DNA of 64,000 nucleotides from Cephalotrichum gorgonifer (taxonomy: Eukaryota; Ascomycota; Sordariomycetes; Microascales; Microascaceae). Every line of letters starts with the position of its first letter. Position 1 is the stretch's first letter. Made by a program: the position numbers and the translations under genes. This document shows, one piece after another, positions 56,660 through 64,000 of the stretch. Location: the NCBI GenBank assembly GCA_900312665.1, contig ONZQ02000013.1, forward strand, positions 868,001 through 932,000. The letters are read 5' to 3'. A model generated the notes under the pieces. The model worked only from the letters and a program-made list of their open reading frames with translations, made no database searches and was not told where the DNA came from.

Positions 56660-58523
56660 ATAGAGGAGTTTCTCACCCGAGACTAACGACGGATAATCGG
56701 TGGATGGAAGTTTAACACGAGGAAAATTGGGAGGGAGGCAAAACGAATTGAGGACGGGATAGGTGAACTATGGAGACTGTTTTTTTTTCCTTCTCTTCTT
56801 TTCTTCCATTCTTTTCAAAACTTTCATTCCTTGATGGGATTTTTTTCACTTTCATTTTCAGGCGTTTTGGGGGGTTGGGAGGGCGAGATAAAATGACATA
56901 CATAGGGAGGAATGGACCTGTGTACAATACATATGCATACGTATCATAGAGGAAGCGGATTCCCTCCATGCTCCACAGGCAAAAGCCCAATGAAAAAAAA
57001 AAGATTGAAAAAAGAAAGTCCTGTAACATGTGGATTTGCGACGAGTCATGTCATCTCGGGCTGCATGCATCCAGAAAGAAAAGGGTGCGTTAAAGAATGT
57101 GGGCTCTTGAAGACAATGAGCTTAGGGGAATGAGACGGAGCAGCTCGAGCGGGAACATCGTCGAAGACAGCAAAGAATTCCAACCTATGCCATTCTAGAC
57201 CCGGTACGGAAAAAGAAAACTGATTGTCTAGGTGATATGCTGCCGTTGACTGGTGATGGAAAGGAAATTGGCTTGAATATATCTTCACCCGATGTGTGGT
57301 GAGTACAAGTTAGACAGCCAGGCTAACACCAATGGATCCATGAGATACATGTCAGTCAGGGGAAAGATGCAGAAGGCGGCAGAGAGAAGGAGGCCTCTGG
57401 TATCGCCAAGAAGCTCCGTTGAGTTATACTTTAAACTTAGTGGGGATATACTTTCCAAGATCTGAATCTTAATAGCGCCCCCATGGCCCAGCTAAAATAT
57501 CCATACCCTTTCTCCTCTCCCCGCACCCGGTCCTCCACCGCCCACCATCTCCAGGAGTAACACCACAAGAATGACAGCGGCCCAGACCAAACAGCGTGCG
57601 GGCCAGTTCTTGGTTCTGAGTTTGTGGGCCCTAAGGATCCTGGCATCGGTTACCTCCAGCTCCCGAAACCCAACTGTCGCCAGCCTCAGACGTCACGAAA
57701 CATTTAAGCTCACTCTCTCCGGCATGATTGGCAGCATCCATTCAGCTACGGAACAAACAACTAGGCTAATCTTGATAAAGAGCCAGTCCGTCCATTCTAA
57801 AATGCCACCGCCAATCCCACCTCGCCATGACAGACGGGGCCAGGCGCGCCCCATTCTGTTCCGCAAACCGGCCGCTTCAACCACCCTGCTCGTCACCATT
57901 CCCACCCACTGCCGACCCGTCGGACCAAGTCACGCCAAGTGAAACCTAGAACCCTCAAGTCATACTTCATCCTCGTGGCGGACACTCTAATCGATATTGC
58001 CGCGCCCGTTGCGTTAGCCACGTGCACCAGTGTGTTCTCGGTTGAGGTACCCCCGGCTCTGAGCGGATTCAGCCGATGCCACCAAGTCGGAAAGAATAAA
58101 AAAGACGATACGGTGAAGTATGTAAAAAAAGCCTGGCGTGCATACTAAAACGTTCGCCGCTGGGCAACAGGATAACACCTCTGCCTGTCGTTACCCACCT
58201 CCCCCCCCAACCCCCAACCCTACCCCCCCCCGCTCCCTTCCTCCCACGGCCCATATAAGGCTAGTCTCGCGTCTTAGGATACTCGAAAAAGTCGAGCCTC
58301 GTGACTGAGGAGTGCGGTCGGGCAGACGATAAAGATCGTGGCTACATCTTCCAGTCATGGCCAGCGTTAACATGTTAGAATGATATCTGTTCATGCACGT
58401 CGCTGCTCAACGTGTTACTGATAGAGATTGTCGACCGATACCGGCTAGGCACTTTATCTCAATTCGCCTGCCCGGCGCTGCGGCGCAAGGTCACCATTAT
58501 GTTGATGGCTCGGGACCTAATTT
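56660..58523. other. Convergent spacer, AA11 / Pbp1
   Basis: About 1.9 kb between converging 3' ends. A/T-rich runs lie at 56780-56850 and 56990-57020. The rest shows short ORFs without support and a C-run region near 58200-58230. No gene called. Confidence 0.5.
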
Positions 58524-61500
58524 TCATTTGCCTTCCTCGCCGCCATCCGGGGCTCGTCCCTGCGGACCTGAGGGGATACTGTGGCTTTGCGCCATCTGGT
58601 GTTGCCCGTGATGGCCGAAGTTCTTGTTGCCGTAGTTGTTGTTCCCCGCCCTGTGTTGCGCCCCATATTGATGGAGATGTTGCGGACTGCTGCCGTACTG
58701 ATGGGGCCCCGCTGGACTACCGTAGCCTCCCCTGGCGTTGTTCACTGTCCCAGAAAAAATAGAGTTAGCTTTACGACTCGTTTCTTTTGGCTGTTGAGAG
58801 CCTCCAGTCCGGGTATGGTTTGCGGGCGATGCTGCCTGGGTTGCGGGGGTGCTACGTACTATGGCTGGGAGGTTGACCTCCAAACACTGGCTGCTGGTAT
58901 GACATGCTAGGGCTCATCCCGTATACCTGTTGGCCTTGCGCCGAGCCTTGGTGTGCCATCGGCGGCGCCGCCGGCCGCCCGGGGCTGGGATACCCATTCG
59001 ATGTGGACATTGGCTGGGGCGGGGCAGCAACGCCGCCAGGCGGAATGAACTGGCCCTGGGATGAGGGATACATCTGCATCTGGGGTGGCGTCACGAGCAT
59101 CCCCTGAGGTCCCCCGACGAATTGCGGTTGAATCATCATAGGCCCGCTCATGTGGCCGTGTTGCTGTGGCATGTACTGAGGGTTGTTCGAGAAGCTCCGG
59201 TACTGACCCATATGGGGCGCATTGCCTGAGTACGGCTGCATCACAGGTTGTCCATATGGAACCTGAGCTGGCGAATTCATAGCTGTGGGGTAAGCAACCG
59301 GCGCCTGTGACATCCGAGGCGACGCAAACGATTGCGACGAGTTCGAATGGACCATGCGGTGATCGTCGGTATTTGCATATCCCATGTGCGGGGTGTGACC
59401 ATGTGGAGGGGCATGCATTTGCATGGGGGCCATGTTCGGTGAAGGCCGGGGTACCATGTGTGCGCCATGCTGCAGGTGGAAAGGTAGCTGGTGCTGGTGC
59501 GCCATGTGGGGTAGAACAGGCGCCGGGTTGGGTGTAGCCAGGATCCCGGGCGGGCTGGCGAAAGGGTTGCGCTCAAGGTACTGCTTATACGTGAAGTGCA
59601 TCGTGGAACCCGTCTCTTCCTTGTCTGATACCTGCCTCCACGTTGGAGGTGTGTCGTAAGTTGGGCGAAGACCACCATTCTCGTCCCAGCTTCGAGAGGG
59701 AGGAGGCTTGATAGTTTTGGCGAGAGACAAGATATCGCACTTTTTGCAATCAACCGCCTTAGTCTTGCGGCGGATTACCTGACGAGCGGGAGATGCCGAG
59801 TGAGTGTCGGCTCCGTGGTTTGCGATGGCGGACTTCGGGCTAGAAGTCGTGCTAGGGTGCCCTGCGGGATTGAACGCTGGGGCGAATGCATTGGGCCTGA
59901 ACTCCTGCGTGTTGGGATTCAGCTTGTTCACGTGTCCCGGAGTTCCGCTGGTGCGGCGGCTGAATGAACCATCCCCGCCATTCGCAGGGGCTGTGGGCGG
60001 AGCACGGGCATCGGTCTGGCTAGAAACGTGGGGCGCTTGCGAAGCCTTGTGGTGCTCGACATTACGAAGGCGCTGTGCTAGGTTTCCTGTTGGCCGTCCC
60101 TGCGATTGCTGCTGGCCGGACCGGTCGCCTCGAGGAAACTGCTGGGTGTTGTAGGCCGAAGGACCATAGGACTGGCGGTTACCACCATGGCGGTTCGAGA
60201 CGCTTGGATGGGATGCTGTGTGGGGTGCCTGGGGGCGCGAAGTTTGCGGCTTTGAATCCGCGGCTGGGGTCGGGACTTGAGAGGCAGGCGAGGGCTTGGA
60301 CTGAGCCTCTTTACTCTGAGCCTCCTTCAACTTTGCAGCTTCTTTTGCTTTCTGCACATCCTCTGCGTTCTGCATCGCTCTGGCCTGGATTTCCTTCTGC
60401 TTATTGGGATCCTTGGCAATGATTCCAATTAGGTCATTGGGTACCGGAGTTGAGAGCTTGAACGAGTTGGCGAAGAACTTTAGCTCGGTGAGTTTAACCT
60501 CTTTGTCGGCCTTGGCTTTGCCGATCCGGACTTTCTCCGCATTGCTGCGCTGAACAGCAGCGAAGTTCTTAAATGAGTTCAAGACATCTCGTTCGACGGT
60601 TGCGGTGGCGCTGGGAGTGCTGCCTCCAGTGGCAGCGGGGGATCGAAGCGGGGTGGACTTCTCCGATCCCTTGGCATCTGCTGGCTTTATCTCGGACACG
60701 GCAGCATCCTGGGGTTTGGCATCCACGGGCTTCTCGGGCTTCTCGACCTTTGGTTTCGACTCTGGCTTGGGCTGTTCAGGCCGTGGGGTAGGTGCCTTGT
60801 CCGACGCACTAGCCTGAGCAGCCTTCTTTGGTTGTGCCACTTTGAGTTGGGACGAAATAATGGCAGGGTCATGGGGAACGCCTGAAGTATTCGACTGGCC
60901 GGTTGGAGCCCGCTTCGCGGGAGGGGTGTATTTGTTCTCGCGACTAGCGGGCTGGTCCTGCCTTCGAACGCCAGAATATCTATTCAAGATCGGATTAGCA
61001 ACGGGGAATGGTATGAGTAGGATAGGGGCATTGGAAATGCTCACTTGTCCTCCTCGTCACCGTTACGATCATCTCCCCCAGCGAAATCCATCACACGCTC
61101 TTCAGCAACATGGGATGTTACGGCGGCGCTCTTCTCTATCTCACGTGCCTTCCTGTCGGCCGCAGCCATGCGCTCTTTGTACTGTGGGTGGGCCTTATCG
61201 ATGGAGGTTGTGTACATATTCTCGTCATAATCGGTTCGCAAGCCGAAAAGTTTCTCGTTCGCGGCAAACTGATCCCAGGGCCCGGAGGCGGCCGGTTTCT
61301 CCAACCCTTCGTTAAAGGTGTCGCCTGCATCAGGAACCCAAGGCTTTAGAACCTTCTCGTTACCATGGCGGCTGTTCGATATCGCGGTATCCGTGCGGAA
61401 CCCGGACCTGTTGCTGCCTTGGGGGATGTTAGAAACAGCCCATGCTGGTATACGTTTGGCCGGAATTCTGAGGGCAGCTAGGGTTGAGACAAACCATTCT

Positions 61501-61564
61501 GCACACGGCCGGCGTTTGCTCCACCGGATCTACCGTCCACCGAATCCTTCTTTGGAAACGGCAT
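58524..61564 (-). CDS. Pbp1/ataxin-2 homologue with LsmAD domain
   Basis: RNA-binding regulator associated with poly(A)-binding protein, stress granules and TORC1 control in yeast (Pbp1). Exons 61564-61495, 61417-61045, 60979-58860 and 58744-58524 give 927 aa. The LsmAD domain is clear: WDQFAANEKLFGLRTDYDEN, then TTSIDKAHPQYKERMA, the AEERVMDFAGGDD block and EEDKYSGVRRQ (made by the second splice). The long tail is disordered and rich in Pro, Gln, Ser and His. It holds a PAM2-like stretch (LNPNTQEFRPNAFAPAF), the motif that docks the MLLE domain of Pab1. The last exon adds the conserved end SIPSGPQGRAPDGGEEG. The Lsm fold that normally precedes LsmAD is not encoded in this model. The start follows an in-frame stop and is the least certain part. 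Confidence 0.87.
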
Positions 61565-63755
61565 TTTGGAGGAAACGAGTCCAACGACTTATGAAATCCC
61601 GCTTTCAGGTTGTCCGCTTTGATTCCTCGTTCCTCCTACTGCTCATGCCTTCGGACCTGTCAGGCGCGCCGGCTTCGATAACCTCAACTGCGTTCTGGAG
61701 AGAGAGAGAGAGATTGGGAGTCCTAATAGAGAAAGACATGCCCAAGTTAACACATGAGCCAGGAATGGGGTGATTCGTAAACAAAGAAACGGAACGATAA
61801 CTTGGTGTGGCGCGACAAGAAAACGGGAGGTGTACAACTGCTCAGGTATGGAGTGTGGGCTACACTTTCGAGTGTCTCGTGAGGTCGTCGCCGGGCAAAA
61901 TGGTCAGGAGGTTAGGGGAAGGGGGGCTAGATTGTGATGAACATGTACTGACCTAATTAGACTCAATTGCAAGGGAGAAGAAGTGCCCGACGGAGGCGGG
62001 ATACGGAGGGAGAAGAGATGGAGGAAGGCCCGGGGCGAGGGGGTCGTTGAATGTCCCTATGGACGGCGGCGGATCGATGTCCGGAGAGAGTACGACGTCG
62101 AGAAGGAGGCAGAGGGTCAAGACCTGCTTGCTCTTGTTAGCAAGAATGGTGGCAGTCTGTCATGAAGGGCCAAAAAAGAGTTGGGTAATTGAGCTGACGG
62201 ACTTCAGCCACGAAATGAAGGAAGGACAATGGGCGAAGATGAAGATGAGGTTGCACCTAGGTGGTAACTCTCAATACCAGTGCGAAAAAATAAATAAAGC
62301 GACGACGCCAGCGTGGAACGGAACATGGCAGGGGCTAGCTGGCTGGGGGCTAAACTTGGGGGGAATACAAAGGGGGCCGCCATGACATGACAAACAGCAC
62401 CGTAAAACTGGTCGAAGTGGACTAGCCTAACTTACCAGATAGAGGAGACACCTTGGATCAACTACTCGTATCAGTACAAACACGAGCAGAAGAGGCCGTT
62501 GGAACGAAGATAATGGAGGAGAGGGAAAATGTCCTCGAAAAATGCCTTGATCCTCGAGGAGAAATGATCAACCTCGGGATGGGAAGCTTGATAGATAGTT
62601 GGGCAAATATTATTTTCTTTCCTTTGGGGGGAAAAAGAAAGGAAGCTGCTGGGGTAGCGAGCACAGCCCAGGGCAAGGAAGGTGTGATGAGGCTTTGGTC
62701 ATGGAAGGTGCCGCCCGTCGCCTCGTAGAAGCTCCTTTCTCGCTCAGTGTAAGGTATGTACTCCGTGTGTAAAGGAGTCTTTCACTGAGCACCTCCGCGC
62801 CATGTGGTGTCAGAGGAGACCGATACAGTGTGCCATGATACCCATACAGTCGTACATGGCTCAATTCCTGCCAGTAATGCCCAAGACCTAATAGGCACTA
62901 TGATCTGATACCATAGACAGGTAGGTACTTATTTGCTCTTTAGCACCTAGTACTCACAACCCCAACTCCTCTCTGCGTGGACTCCTCTCTGGGTGGATGC
63001 GTGCAAGTTTGTGAGGTACCTGCATGAGAGCATTGATGCGGACACCCTTGATTTACGACTAGCTTAACTCTTTGTTTCAGCGCCGGTATTCAAATCAAGG
63101 AGCAAACCTCGAGAATGGACTCGAAATGCGTCGCATTCTGCCCCAGGCTATCAAATTTGCACCGGGTGAGTTGCTATCTACAACAGCCAAGTTAAGCCAT
63201 CAGCTCCGAGACGCCAATGTACGAGGGAAAGGTCCCGTTTTGATACATCCATCTCGAGAGTGCGGGGTCTGTCAGGTAAGGCGTATTGGATACCTCCTGA
63301 GGTATAAGGCATGTCATTTATTAGATCGACCTTTGCGAGGGCCAATTCGATCTCCATTGCAGTAGACTCCTGCACGCCTCTAGCCCGAGAAGCAGTCAGG
63401 TACCCGAGGAGACACTCCTTAGTATGGGGAGTATTGGTAAGTCATGTTCACGGATCGATACGTCAAGCTCTCCTACGGTGGAAATTCCATGCTCCTTAGT
63501 TCTCCATTAGTCCATTAGCACCATCTGGAGGCGACCTAGGTTCTAGCACTTCCACCATTCTGTGGGGCCTCTATTGTAATACGGCCTCAAGTTCCAGAGC
63601 TCTAACGGAAGGAAACAACAGGAATACAAGAGTGGTTATGTGTCAAAAAAGGAAACGGCTGCTGATATTCACAAAGTGGACTTTCCGGCTCCCCCCACCT
63701 TCTAAACGACTAGGGTTTAATACTACAGTGACAGGACACGCTGCCCTTTTCTATT
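61565..63755. other. Spacer upstream of Pbp1 to the QCR2-like 3' end
   Basis: About 2.2 kb. The part next to Pbp1 holds a (GA)8 run at 61698-61713 and C/T-rich (minus-strand) leader-like sequence up to about 62150, with a short upstream ORF (MSSRRNEESKRTT, minus strand). I searched the minus strand for a missing Lsm exon and found none. GTAC motifs occur near 62758 and 62920. No gene called. Confidence 0.5.
61698..61713. repeat. (GA)8 microsatellite
   Basis: Sixteen-base GA repeat in the 5' flank of the Pbp1 homologue. Confidence 0.8.
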
Positions 63756-64000
63756 CTATACCCGGAGACCCAACTCCTCCGCAAAGGGAAGGACGTGGAG
63801 ATCACCAACAGTGGCCACAGTGGCCTTGCCGTCAACCAGGGTCTTGGCAACCTATAATCGTCTGTTAGAAAGGTGTCGGTGAATACGGGGGAGGTGGGAC
63901 GAAGTCGACTTACAGACTGCAGCTTCTGCGCCGTGACGGCAGCATAGCTGTTGACAAGGTCGGCAGCCTTGACGGGCTGAGCTCCATGCACAAGGGCGGA
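63756..64000 (-). CDS. Cytochrome bc1 complex subunit 2 (core protein 2), 3' end only
   Basis: Last two exons, 64000-63914 (continuing beyond the window) and 63851-63756, of a mitochondrial M16-family protein. The intron (GTAAGT, CTAAC, ATAG) joins SYAAVTAQKLQS to VAKTLVDGKATVATVGDLHV. The final segment GDLHVLPFAEELGLRV is typical of fungal QCR2 (core protein 2) of complex III. The related mitochondrial processing peptidase beta subunit is an alternative, but its C-terminus differs in my recollection. Only about 60 residues are visible, so the rest, including any Zn-site remnant, is outside the window. Confidence 0.75.

Noticed and set aside
62453..62728. 91-codon ORF near the right end
   Set aside because: No domain, lies in a gene-free spacer and overlaps an equally open antisense frame.
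1..64000. CRISPR arrays, operons, prophage or secondary-metabolite cluster
   Set aside because: No direct-repeat/spacer arrays, no polycistronic spacing, and no PKS, NRPS or terpene synthase genes. The genome is clearly fungal nuclear DNA.

Overview
The window is nuclear DNA of a filamentous ascomycete (Pezizomycotina), most likely a Sordariomycete. The evidence is the short introns (about 50-270 nt) with GTANGT-like donors, CTAAC-type branch sites and YAG acceptors, the set of fungal-only genes (HET-C, an AA11 chitin monooxygenase, a RO7/Arp10-type dynactin actin, a Rsd1-type splicing factor), the G/C-rich third codon positions, and the long gene-free spacers. I see no bacterial operons, CRISPR array, intact transposon, rRNA or tRNA. 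Species cannot be named from sequence alone.

Layout. 1-1981 (+): 3' part of a mitochondrial-type PP2C phosphatase (PTC6-like) that carries an apparent one-base frameshift in a C7 run. 2830-5723 (-): HET-C, the heterokaryon-incompatibility protein. 8253-9520 (+): SCS7-type sphingolipid fatty-acid 2-hydroxylase. 11218-13996 (-): unrecognised coiled-coil/low-complexity protein. 15961-17876 (-): RBM39/Rsd1-like splicing factor. 18872-19867 (+): vWA-domain protein. 21525-22424 (+): unrecognised protein. 24930-26537 (+): BTB/POZ protein. 27235-29770 (-): GEN1/Yen1-like Holliday-junction nuclease. 30472-32043 (+): F-box protein. 32571-34339 (+): Arp10/RO7 dynactin actin-related protein. 35337-36760 (+): WW-domain Gly/Pro/Gln-rich protein. 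37239-38165 (-): secretory-pathway membrane protein, Pga1-like. 38742-39667 (+): HIS6. 41083-43002 (+): alpha-tubulin. 44131-48178 (+): Ede1-like EH/UBA endocytic scaffold. 48889-51150 (-): Sec6 exocyst subunit. 54869-56659 (+): AA11 lytic chitin monooxygenase. 58524-61564 (-): Pbp1/ataxin-2. 63756-64000 (-): 3' end of cytochrome bc1 subunit 2.

How the genes relate. Most are housekeeping genes with separate promoters, so no operon-like pathway or secondary-metabolite cluster is present. A loose theme runs from about 32 to 51 kb: dynactin Arp10, alpha-tubulin, the endocytic scaffold Ede1 and the exocyst subunit Sec6 all act in the microtubule transport and membrane traffic that drive hyphal tip growth. 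HET-C is the gene with the clearest biology of self/non-self recognition. An 8-bp CACGTGAC element occurs upstream of four genes, and a GTAC-centred short palindrome (TACGGAGTAC and relatives) recurs through the spacers.

Exon joins were worked out by eye from splice signals, frame continuity and remembered family sequence. Each spliced model given here keeps one open frame and its coding length divides by three. I did not find a convincing previously undescribed system. The items most worth checking are the PP2C frameshift, the missing Lsm domain of the ataxin-2 homologue, the HET-C variable region, two stop-free introns, and the shared promoter octamer.
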